Positions 1 through 5,474 of a stretch of 7,650 nt of DNA are shown here, piece after piece. Every line of letters starts with the position of its first letter. Position 1 is the stretch's first letter. The notes under the pieces were generated by a model that was given only the letters and a program-made list of their open reading frames with translations, did not search any database and was not told the origin of the DNA. Position numbers and translations under genes: made by a program. Origin of the DNA: Anaerolineales bacterium (GTDB taxonomy: Bacteria > Chloroflexota > Anaerolineae > Anaerolineales > Anaerolineaceae); assembly GCA_020060485.1 (NCBI GenBank), contig JAGVAB010000008.1:1-7650 (forward strand). Direction: 5' to 3'.

Positions 1-1
1 G

Positions 2-748
2 CTGACGGGACGCGGTTTGCGCGCTATCTCGAACGGCAAAACGATCTGGATCGGCAATCGCAAATTGATGGATGAAGTGATGGTGACGCTCTCCGCCGAA
101 GCGCTGCAAAAGGCGGACTCGTTCCAACAGGCAGGCAAGACCCTGATGTGGATCGCCGAAGATAAAACCGTCATTGGAATCATTGCCCTCGCCGATACCT
201 TGCGCCACGAAGCCGCGCCGACGATGAAAGCCCTCAAGCAAGCGGGTGTGGCTCATACCATCATGCTGACGGGTGACAATACGCGTTCTGCTTCTGCCAT
301 TGCCAAAGAAATCGGGCTGACCGAGTTTCGCGCCGAACTCATGCCCGAAGATAAGTTAACCATCATTCGCGAGTTGGTGAAGGAATATGGTCATGTCGCC
401 ATGATCGGCGATGGCGTGAACGACGCCCCTGCGCTGGCAAATGCAACCGTGGGGATTGCAATGGGCGGCGCGGGAACAGATGTCGCGCTTGAAACCGCCG
501 ATGTTGCCTTGATGGGCGATGATCTTTCAAAACTGCCGTTTGCTGTTGGGCTGGGACGCGCCACGCGTGCCATCATTGTGCAGAACCTGTTCATCTCGCT
601 CGGTGTGATCGCCTTTCTTGTCATCACCTCGTTGACAGGCATCGTCAGCATCGGAATTGCCATCATCTTCCACGAAGGTAGTACGCTGGTGGTTGTGGCA
701 AATGCATTGAGGTTGTTGGGATATAAGGGAAAGAGGATTGAAGAATGA
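2..748 (+). CDS. P1B-type heavy-metal-transporting ATPase, C-terminal part (5' end outside window)
   Basis: The frame is open from the left edge (codons start at base 2), so the N-terminus, the first six or so membrane helices and the DKTGT phosphorylation site lie upstream and only about 248 residues are visible. What is seen is the end of the P-domain: a GNRKLM nucleotide-domain stretch, ADTLR, the hinge LTGDN, MPEDK and MIGDGVNDAPAL, which coordinate Mg and the phosphorylated Asp in HAD-type ATPases. Two hydrophobic helices follow (near 565-645 and 640-700). The last one carries HEGST (671-685) before the NALRLLGYKG tail. HEG(G/S)T in the last helix is known from P1B-4 pumps (CoaT/CtpD, Co/Zn/Fe export), whereas ZntA/CadA types carry an Asp there and copper pumps differ again. 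The ion is therefore inferred, not shown. The stop overlaps the next start (ATGA, 745-748), indicating translational coupling. The internal TTG at 17 is not a real start. Confidence 0.93.
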   Translation: MTGRGLRAISNGKTIWIGNRKLMDEVMVTLSAEALQKADSFQQAGKTLMWIAEDKTVIGIIALADTLRHEAAPTMKALKQAGVAHTIMLTGDNTRSASAIAKEIGLTEFRAELMPEDKLTIIRELVKEYGHVAMIGDGVNDAPALANATVGIAMGGAGTDVALETADVALMGDDLSKLPFAVGLGRATRAIIVQNLFISLGVIAFLVITSLTGIVSIGIAIIFHEGSTLVVVANALRLLGYKGKRIEE

Positions 749-1203
749 GGATTCAAATCTCCACGGTGCTACACTCACAACCGGAGCGTATTTGGAAGGA
801 ACTGCAAATGTGCAGGCTGTTGTTCCACGTTGCAAGCCCGGTGGTCGTTTTTGAAGCCATTAACCCCTCTGTTTTTCCGGAATTTTGGAGCGATGGAAAA
901 TACCAGGTACGGATGTGGTTGTTTGGTTTTATTCCATTGGGTAAACAGTGGATTGTCATTCAACATCAATCCATGCAGACGGGGTATGGGCTTCTGGATG
1001 ATGGATATGGTGACATAATTCAAGTCTGGCGTCATTTGATCACACTCAACCCCACACCGGAAGGATTCACGCAATATACCGACACAGTTGATATCGAAGC
1101 AGGCTGGTTTACGATTGGCGTATGGCTTTTTGCGAGCCTATTTTATCGTCATAGACAAAATCGCTGGCGGCATCTTGTTGATGGGAACTTTAGATTTGAA
1201 TAA
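745..1203 (+). CDS. SRPBCC (START-like) small protein
   Basis: This is a 152-residue soluble protein. The ATG overlaps the stop of the ATPase gene by four bases and is preceded by AGAGGA (732-737) at good spacing. The N-terminus (MRIQISTVLHSQPERIWKEL) has the classic opening of SRPBCC or polyketide-cyclase-like folds: a first beta strand, then a helix starting with a 'xPERIW' type motif. Alternating strands follow (GKYQVRMWLFGFIPLGKQW, then VIQHQSMQTG and later TQYTDTVDIEAG), ending in a long amphipathic helix with the basic stretch FYRHRQNRWRHL. Such folds bind hydrophobic ligands; no ligand or catalytic residue can be named from the sequence. It overlaps the following oxidoreductase start by 23 bases, so the three genes are probably one transcription unit. 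The family call rests on pattern recognition; the function is unknown. Confidence 0.7.
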   Translation: MRIQISTVLHSQPERIWKELQMCRLLFHVASPVVVFEAINPSVFPEFWSDGKYQVRMWLFGFIPLGKQWIVIQHQSMQTGYGLLDDGYGDIIQVWRHLITLNPTPEGFTQYTDTVDIEAGWFTIGVWLFASLFYRHRQNRWRHLVDGNFRFE

Positions 1204-2269
1204 CACTGAACTGGATATTCTTGTAATTGGAGCCGGGCAGGCAGGGCTGGCAATGGGATTTCATCTTCGGAATACACCGTTGCGTTTCCAGATGATCGAT
1301 GGTCACGTCCGGGTAGGGGATAGCTGGCGCAAACGGTACGACTCATTAAAGCTTTTTACTCCGCGCATGTACAGCGCCCTGCCCGGAATGCCTCTGTCCG
1401 GTGATCCCTTGGGGTACGCAGGCAGAGATGAATTTGCAGACTACCTTGAGATGTATGCATCTCATTTTCAACTGCCTGTAGTTTTAAACACAACCATCCA
1501 GAAACTTCAGCGCCTGGACGGGCATTTTCAGGCATCCATTGATTCGGGACAGGTCATTAGGTCCAGGGTGGTCGTATTGGCAACGGGTGCTTTTCAAAGA
1601 CCCAATGTACCGGATATTTCCCGGAAATTCAGCCCTGAAATCAATCAATATACGACAGTAAATTATCGAACCCCCGCGCAGATTCCTGAAGGAACTGCCG
1701 TATTGGTGGTTGGCGATGGCGCCACTGGAAGGGATATTGCATGGGAACTTGCAGACCATCATCAGGTATTTCTCGCCGCTGGTCGCCCAAGGAGGCTGTT
1801 GCCTGATCGAATTCTTGGACGAAGCGCATGGTGGTGGTTTGATAAGATTGGTTTGTTACGTTTGTCGGCTGCCAATCCCTTGGGACAGTATCTTCAACGT
1901 TCTGATCCCTTTCCAGGGCGGAACAAAACTTTTAACCAACTGCTTGCCCGGGGAGTAAATGTAATGCCGCGCCTCATTGCTGTGGAAGGCGGTCAAATCA
2001 CGTTCTCGAATAATATCTCTGCAAAAGTGGCTTCGGTCGTTTGGGCAACGGGGTACCGTGATCATGGTGACTGGGTCGACATTCCCGCGGTCAAGGATGG
2101 ACGTGGACAATTCATTCATCGGGAGGGGATATCGCCGGTGGATGGGTTGTATTTCATTGGCCGCCCGTGGCAGAGAAATCGCGGTTCGGCATTGATCACG
2201 GGCGTTGGGGCGGATGCTTCCACTTTGCTTGCCCAGATTAACCGCAGGCATTTTTTCGGGGAGGGATAA
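1181..2269 (+). CDS. FAD/NAD(P)-dependent oxidoreductase, CzcO/flavin monooxygenase-like
   Basis: This protein has 362 residues. The ATG at 1181 was preferred to an in-frame TTG at 1088 because the FAD-binding Rossmann motif GAGQAG (residues 17-22) then sits near the N-terminus, as usual in the family. Further landmarks are RVGDSWRKRYDSLKLFTP, typical of CzcO/FMO-like proteins, VVVLATGAFQRPNVP, a second dinucleotide-binding motif GDGATG (residues 178-183) for NAD(P)H, WATGY (residues 288-292), and the closing GLYFIGRPW...GVGADA segment that contacts FAD. The canonical FMO/BVMO fingerprint normally has a conserved His between the two Rossmann motifs. Here that place reads NQYTTVNYRTP without a His, so classical monooxygenase activity is doubtful, and a plain flavin reductase or disulfide-type oxidoreductase is possible. 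CzcO-like proteins are often found beside metal efflux genes, which fits the ATPase upstream. The substrate is not predictable. Confidence 0.85.
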   Translation: MGTLDLNNTELDILVIGAGQAGLAMGFHLRNTPLRFQMIDGHVRVGDSWRKRYDSLKLFTPRMYSALPGMPLSGDPLGYAGRDEFADYLEMYASHFQLPVVLNTTIQKLQRLDGHFQASIDSGQVIRSRVVVLATGAFQRPNVPDISRKFSPEINQYTTVNYRTPAQIPEGTAVLVVGDGATGRDIAWELADHHQVFLAAGRPRRLLPDRILGRSAWWWFDKIGLLRLSAANPLGQYLQRSDPFPGRNKTFNQLLARGVNVMPRLIAVEGGQITFSNNISAKVASVVWATGYRDHGDWVDIPAVKDGRGQFIHREGISPVDGLYFIGRPWQRNRGSALITGVGADASTLLAQINRRHFFGEG

Positions 2270-2335
2270 GTACTGGATGATAAACTGGCATGCTGTAAAT
2301 TAACCGTCATATTGCACATTTTAGTTAAGGAAACC

Positions 2336-2941
2336 ATGAATACAAAAACTCAAAACAAACCTGTTTCTTCAAAAAGAACCATGCACCGTCAAAAACAGCA
2401 GAAAAACCGGACCATTCGAATTGTAGTCATGATCGTTGGGATGGTTGCAGTGATTGCTGTGTTTGTATTGCTCCTGTCATCCAATTCATCTGGATCCATC
2501 GGTTCGATTGAAGGAGTTCAATCCTACCCGACTCAGGAGCGAGGGCATACAGATGCACCGGTTGAATATGACATCATTCCTCCGGTAGGCGGAGTTCACA
2601 ACCCGGCATGGATGAATTGCGGCGTATATCCCCAACCTATTCAAAACGAAAATGCGGTCCATTCGTTGGAACACGGTGCGGTTTGGATCAGTTACCGGCC
2701 GGACCTGGACCCGCTTGAGATTGCAAAACTGGAAGATCTCACGCGCCAGAGCGGGTATCGTCTCCTGAGCCCTTATCCCGATTTACCCAGCCCAATCGTC
2801 ATCTCAGCATGGGGATATCAACTGCAATTGCAACAGGTGGATGATCCACGTCTGAAATCCTTTATCGAAAAATATGAACGCAGCCCGGAAAGCCCCGAGC
2901 CCGGCGCTCCCTGTACCGGCGGAATCGGTATTCCTGGATAG
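2336..2941 (+). CDS. DUF3105 domain protein, N-terminally membrane-anchored
   Basis: This protein has 201 residues. The ATG at 2336 follows TAAGGAAA (2325-2333) at suitable spacing; an upstream in-frame TTG at 2312 lacks such a site. The N-terminus is strongly basic (residues 1-28: many K/R/Q), followed by one hydrophobic helix (about residues 29-48), giving a signal-anchor topology with the rest outside. The outer part shows the DUF3105 hallmarks: EYDIIPPVGGVHNP, a single Cys in WMNCGVY, HSLEHGAVW, SPYPDLPSPIVISAWG, and a C-terminal E-P-G-rich tail with one more Cys. The His/Cys set suggests metal binding, but no function has been established for the family to my knowledge. DUF3105 genes frequently sit next to DUF305 genes, as here: the next Shine-Dalgarno (GGAGGA) begins on the last base of this stop codon. 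About 66 bases separate it from the oxidoreductase, enough for a promoter, but none is clear. Confidence 0.9.
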   Translation: MNTKTQNKPVSSKRTMHRQKQQKNRTIRIVVMIVGMVAVIAVFVLLLSSNSSGSIGSIEGVQSYPTQERGHTDAPVEYDIIPPVGGVHNPAWMNCGVYPQPIQNENAVHSLEHGAVWISYRPDLDPLEIAKLEDLTRQSGYRLLSPYPDLPSPIVISAWGYQLQLQQVDDPRLKSFIEKYERSPESPEPGAPCTGGIGIPG

Positions 2942-2949
2942 GAGGAACA

Positions 2950-3618
2950 ATGATTGAGGAACACAACCCGCAGGAAATTGAAACAAACGCTTTGCCTGCC
3001 AATTGGGCGATTATTTTCACAGCGGTCATTTCCATCCTGTTGGCGGGCGGAATTGGCTTTTGGCTGGGAAGCCGCCAGTCGGCAGGCCCGGGAACGGATT
3101 CGCCAGATGCTGGTTTTGCCCGTGACATGATGACTCACCATGCCCAGGCGGTTGACATGGCGACCATTATCCGTGATCGTACCGAGGATCCGCAGATTCG
3201 CCAGGTCGCCCTGGATATCATGTTGACCCAGCAGGCGCAGATCGGGCAAATGCAGGGCTGGCTGACGGTATGGGGATACCCCATTGCCAGTACCGATCCT
3301 GCCATGTCCTGGATGGGGACCCCCGGCGTCATGCCTGGTATGGCAACACCGGAACAGCTCAAACAGCTGCGCGATCTACAAGGAGTCGATGCTGATGGAT
3401 TGTTTTTGCAATTGATGATCATTCATCATCGTGGTGGAGTACAAATGGCGGATGCCGCACTTTCCAGGGCAAAAACCCATCAGGTGCTTTTGCTGGCACA
3501 GTCCATTCTTGATGCGCAGACCAGTGAAATCGAACTCATGCAGGACATGCTGAAGGAAAAAGGATTTCCACCTGTGCCGGAAGAACCTGACATGTTGCAT
3601 GACATGAATAGCCCCTGA
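2950..3618 (+). CDS. DUF305 domain protein (putative periplasmic copper-binding, CopM-like)
   Basis: This protein has 222 residues. Its ATG is placed by a strong GGAGGA at 2941-2946 that overlaps the preceding TAG. After a short cytoplasmic tail, one membrane helix (about residues 20-39) anchors the protein outside. The remainder is a helical, ferritin-like DUF305 repeat pair. The first half carries DMMTHHAQAVDMA (His-His at residues 63-64) and the second MIIHHRGGVQMADAAL (His-His at 159-160), each followed by a helix rich in Gln, Met and acidic residues. A Met/Gly/Pro linker (MSWMGTPGVMPGM) joins the halves, and the C-terminus adds more Met and His (PDMLHDM). The His/Met pattern is typical of the family, and the cyanobacterial relative CopM is reported to bind copper. 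The neighbouring Sco and PCuAC genes support a copper role. Copper binding by this protein is inference. Confidence 0.92.
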   Translation: MIEEHNPQEIETNALPANWAIIFTAVISILLAGGIGFWLGSRQSAGPGTDSPDAGFARDMMTHHAQAVDMATIIRDRTEDPQIRQVALDIMLTQQAQIGQMQGWLTVWGYPIASTDPAMSWMGTPGVMPGMATPEQLKQLRDLQGVDADGLFLQLMIIHHRGGVQMADAALSRAKTHQVLLLAQSILDAQTSEIELMQDMLKEKGFPPVPEEPDMLHDMNSP

Positions 3619-3627
3619 TCTATTAAT

Positions 3628-3954
3628 ATGATGAAATGGCATTGGTATATTTTACTGACAGGACTGGGACTCTACGGGCTTGCTGCCTTTCCTGGTCTAT
3701 TACCCCATGCGTTGGATAACATGGCATTGATTCTGGCAGGTATAACTATTGGGTCGGTTGCAGTCTTCGGTTTCGATCCAGTTCTTGTGGATCGCAGGTT
3801 GGGAACGCTCCTAATCTGGCTTGGGATCGCCATATTCAGCACAGGTATTGTCCTGGCTTGGTTTGGTCACCCGCATCTCTTAATACCGTTCTCCATACCC
3901 GCCGTGGGACTGTGCGTGTTCGGTCTGCGTATACTATATGAGAAAAAAGAATGA
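3628..3954 (+). CDS. Small four-helix integral membrane protein, unknown function
   Basis: I do not recognise this 108-residue protein as a named family. Four hydrophobic segments are visible at about residues 7-25, 31-50, 57-77 and 82-102, with a short basic loop (VDRRLG) between helices two and three and a charged tail (LYEKKE). Together with Trp/His in the N-terminal MMKWHWY and a His pair at GHPHLL these features look like a compact membrane subunit. There is no clear Shine-Dalgarno. Two tandem ATGs (3628 and 3631) offer alternative starts nine or twelve bases after the DUF305 stop, so coupled reinitiation is likely. Its stop overlaps the Sco start (ATGA, 3951-3954), which places it inside the copper operon and argues that it is a real gene. 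A role in copper delivery or oxidase assembly is only guilt by association. Confidence 0.72.
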   Translation: MMKWHWYILLTGLGLYGLAAFPGLLPHALDNMALILAGITIGSVAVFGFDPVLVDRRLGTLLIWLGIAIFSTGIVLAWFGHPHLLIPFSIPAVGLCVFGLRILYEKKE

Positions 3955-4565
3955 ACAGGAAACTTTCCTACACACCATTACTTTACATTGCTGGTATTTT
4001 GGCAATCACCACTGTGGTTGTTGTTTTGTTTCAAAAGCCGTACACATTTCATGGAACGGTGCTCACTCCGCCGCTTCCTGTGACGGACTTTACGCTTCAA
4101 ACTGGCGAAAGTGAAACCTTCAGCCTGAGCGCTGCCAGGGGAAAGCTTGTTTTGTTGTTCTTTGGCTACACCAGTTGTCCTGATGTGTGCCCGACAACAT
4201 TGGCAGAACTCAGGCAGGCTTCCGAAAACCTGGGCGATGACGCGCGGAATATTCAAGTTGTTATGGTCACCGCCGACCCTGAACGCGATACGCCTGAAAA
4301 AATGAAGGCGTATGTGGCGCACTTTGATCCGAATTTTATTGGAGTAAGCGGAAATCTCGCTGACCTTGAGGCAATCTGGGAGGAATTGGGAGTATTTGTT
4401 GAGAAGGAGGATACAGGGAGCGCGGCGGGCTACCTGGTGAGTCACACCTCCAGTGTGTATGTTCTTGACCGGAATGGGAATCTGATCCTGATGTTTCCCT
4501 ATGGAACCTCTGCGGTTGATATTGCAAGTGACTTGAGCGAACTGCTAAAGCAGACGAAACAATAA
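3951..4565 (+). CDS. Sco1/SenC family copper chaperone
   Basis: This protein has 204 residues and starts at the ATG overlapping the previous stop. An N-terminal membrane helix (about residues 9-27) anchors a thioredoxin-fold domain outside the cell. Key features are visible: the strand GKLVLLFFGYTSC leading into the CPDVC copper/redox motif (Cys76 and Cys80), CPTTLAELRQ, the MVTADPERDTPE segment that is diagnostic of Sco proteins, and the third copper ligand His165 in LVSHTSSVYVLD. Family members bind Cu(I)/Cu(II) through these two Cys and one His and help mature the CuA site of cytochrome c oxidase or act as thiol reductants for it. It is directly followed, three bases after its stop, by the spacer leading to the PCuAC gene, a known functional partner. 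All expected residues are present and length is normal, so it should be functional. Confidence 0.95.
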   Translation: MNRKLSYTPLLYIAGILAITTVVVVLFQKPYTFHGTVLTPPLPVTDFTLQTGESETFSLSAARGKLVLLFFGYTSCPDVCPTTLAELRQASENLGDDARNIQVVMVTADPERDTPEKMKAYVAHFDPNFIGVSGNLADLEAIWEELGVFVEKEDTGSAAGYLVSHTSSVYVLDRNGNLILMFPYGTSAVDIASDLSELLKQTKQ

Positions 4566-4582
4566 TTTTGATTGGAGAAATA

Positions 4583-5011
4583 ATGAAGACCAGACTGATA
4601 ATGATATTGACGTTCTTCGCTACTTTGTTGGGCGCCTGCTCTGCCTCACGAGAAATGTCCATCCGCGATGCCTGGGCGCGTCCTGCCAGTGCAGGCGATA
4701 ACGGAGCGGCGTATTTCGTCATCGAGAATGGCACACCCTCCGCCGACACCCTGTTGAGTGTCTCGTCTGATATCGCCTCAGCCACAGAGGTGCATCTCAG
4801 CATGGTGATGGACGGCGGTGTCATGTCCATGAAACAGCAGGAGTCTGTTTCTGTGCCTGCCAAAGACAAAGTGGAATTCAAGCCTGGCGGCCTGCATGTA
4901 ATGTTCGTTGGGTTGACGCAGGATTTGAAGGTTGGCGATACGATTACCTTGACGCTCAACTTTGAAAACGCAGGGAACCGGATAATCGAAGTTCCAATAC
5001 GCGAGCCCTAA
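4583..5011 (+). CDS. PCuAC-type copper chaperone, lipoprotein
   Basis: This protein has 142 residues. The ATG at 4583 has GGAG at 4574-4577 in front; an earlier in-frame TTG at 4568 has no such site and would spoil the signal. The N-terminus MKTRLIMILTFFATLLGAC is a lipoprotein signal with lipobox LGAC, so Cys19 would be lipidated and the protein tethered to the outer face of the membrane. The mature domain has the family opening (IRDAWARPASAGDNGAAYF) and the complete copper site H-L-x10-M-x21-H-x-M: His71, Met83, His105, Met107, at exactly the canonical spacing H(M)X10MX21HXM with Leu in place of the first Met. PCuAC proteins bind Cu(I) and pass it to Sco or to the CuA site. The adjacent Sco gene fits this. 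The Cu site is seen directly in the sequence; the transfer role is family knowledge. Confidence 0.94.
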   Translation: MKTRLIMILTFFATLLGACSASREMSIRDAWARPASAGDNGAAYFVIENGTPSADTLLSVSSDIASATEVHLSMVMDGGVMSMKQQESVSVPAKDKVEFKPGGLHVMFVGLTQDLKVGDTITLTLNFENAGNRIIEVPIREP

Positions 5012-5026
5012 GCAAACTTTCATCCA

Positions 5027-5071
5027 GGGAATTGCCGTCCAAAGTATAATGTCCCTGCGGATGGCAATCCC
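5027..5071. repeat. Long inverted repeat bracketing a TATAAT box
   Basis: GGGAATTGCCGTCC (5027-5040) and GGATGGCAATCCC (5059-5071) are near-perfect reverse complements: 12 Watson-Crick pairs plus one G-T, with a single extra A in the left arm. The 18-base spacer holds TATAAT. The half-site centres are about 31-32 bp apart, close to three helical turns, so a dimeric regulator could contact both on one DNA face. As RNA the arms would form a strong hairpin ending nine bases before the ATG at 5081. No T-run follows either arm on either strand, so it is not an intrinsic terminator. Whether it acts as an operator or as an RNA structure is undecided. Confidence 0.7.
5045..5050 (+). promoter_or_regulatory. 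Candidate -10 box (TATAAT)
   Basis: This is a consensus sigma-70-type -10 hexamer in the gap between the PCuAC gene and the small Cys-rich gene, centred between the arms of the inverted repeat. No good -35 hexamer lies 16-18 bases upstream (the region reads CATCCAGGGA) and there is no extended TGn, so an activator-dependent or repressor-controlled promoter is possible. A chance match is also possible. If used, transcription would start near 5057 and would omit the left arm of the repeat. Confidence 0.4.
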
Positions 5072-5080
5072 ATTGTAAAT

Positions 5081-5371
5081 ATGAACGTATCTCATCGCAT
5101 AATAATGATTGTGACACTGGCTCTTCTTCTGGTTGGGCTGTCTGCGCATATATTGCCAGCTGCATCCCTGTGCGACTGTGTATCCCAGTCTCAGGAAGAT
5201 GCCAGGGCATCAAACCTGGATACTTGCCTGGTGTGTCAGTTGCAAACTGGTATTCATTCTGCGCCATGCCCGGCTGATCCAAACCATGAAATCGTACAGC
5301 AAGTGAATATCCGGATCAATTTGCGATCATTGGAACGTGCCTTTCCGGTTTTACATCCCCCCATCGCTTAA
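5081..5371 (+). CDS. Small secreted Cys-rich protein, unknown function
   Basis: I do not recognise this 96-residue protein. Residues 1-28 look like a signal peptide (basic NVSHR, a hydrophobic run to about residue 22, then small residues AA at 27-28). There is no valid lipobox in front of the first Cys (ASLC has Leu at -1). The mature part begins with a CDC pair (Cys31, Cys33), followed by CLVC (Cys49, Cys52), His59, Cys63 and His69, giving five Cys and several His in about 40 residues. This looks like a metal- or thiol-redox site. The tail (about residues 70-96) is polar and ends HPPIA. The start is not backed by a Shine-Dalgarno, but the ATG directly follows the inverted repeat and the candidate promoter. 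Sitting between PCuAC and a rhodanese, it could be a copper-binding or redox accessory protein; that is inference. Coding status is likely but not certain. Confidence 0.62.
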   Translation: MNVSHRIIMIVTLALLLVGLSAHILPAASLCDCVSQSQEDARASNLDTCLVCQLQTGIHSAPCPADPNHEIVQQVNIRINLRSLERAFPVLHPPIA

Positions 5372-5410
5372 GTTTTCAATCGAATATTTTGCTGGATTAT
5401 TACACCCATC

Positions 5411-5437
5411 TCGATGTCCGTGCAACGGTTGCATCGA
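5411..5437. repeat. Stem-loop in the leader of the rhodanese gene
   Basis: TCGATG (5411-5416) pairs perfectly with CATCGA (5432-5437), and inside it CCG (5418-5420) pairs with CGG (5426-5428) around the loop TGCAA. The central TGCAACGGTTGCA (5421-5433) is in addition an exact odd palindrome, so two alternative folds compete. It lies in the 103-base gap between the Cys-rich gene and the rhodanese, about 38 bases before that start. No T-run follows directly, so a terminator is unlikely; an operator or leader hairpin is possible. The rest of the gap is AT-rich with only weak promoter-like words (TTTTCA at 5373, GATTAT at 5395, 16 bases apart). Confidence 0.45.
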
Positions 5438-5474
5438 CGATTTAACCTTAGCCTGATTTATTTTTGGAGTTCCT

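Noticed and set aside
1088..1180. Upstream TTG start of the oxidoreductase, giving 31 extra residues
   Set aside because: The extra segment overlaps the SRPBCC gene deeply, is unrelated to the family and pushes the FAD motif away from the N-terminus.
2270..2335. Promoter in front of the DUF3105 gene
   Set aside because: Words such as TTGCAC (2312) and TGTAAA (2294) are not in a workable -35/-10 arrangement.
3978..4445. 155-codon minus-strand open frame inside the Sco gene
   Set aside because: It is fully antisense to a gene with intact CxxxC and His ligands; its translation is low-complexity and shows no domain.
4336..4959. 207-codon open frame on the minus strand across the Sco and PCuAC genes
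   Set aside because: It lies antisense to two well-recognised genes, has no family-like motifs and no start context; it is a shadow of their codon pattern.
5027..5080. Intrinsic terminator after the PCuAC gene
   Set aside because: The hairpin is strong, but no T-run follows on either strand and the spacer of 18 bases is too long for a typical terminator loop.
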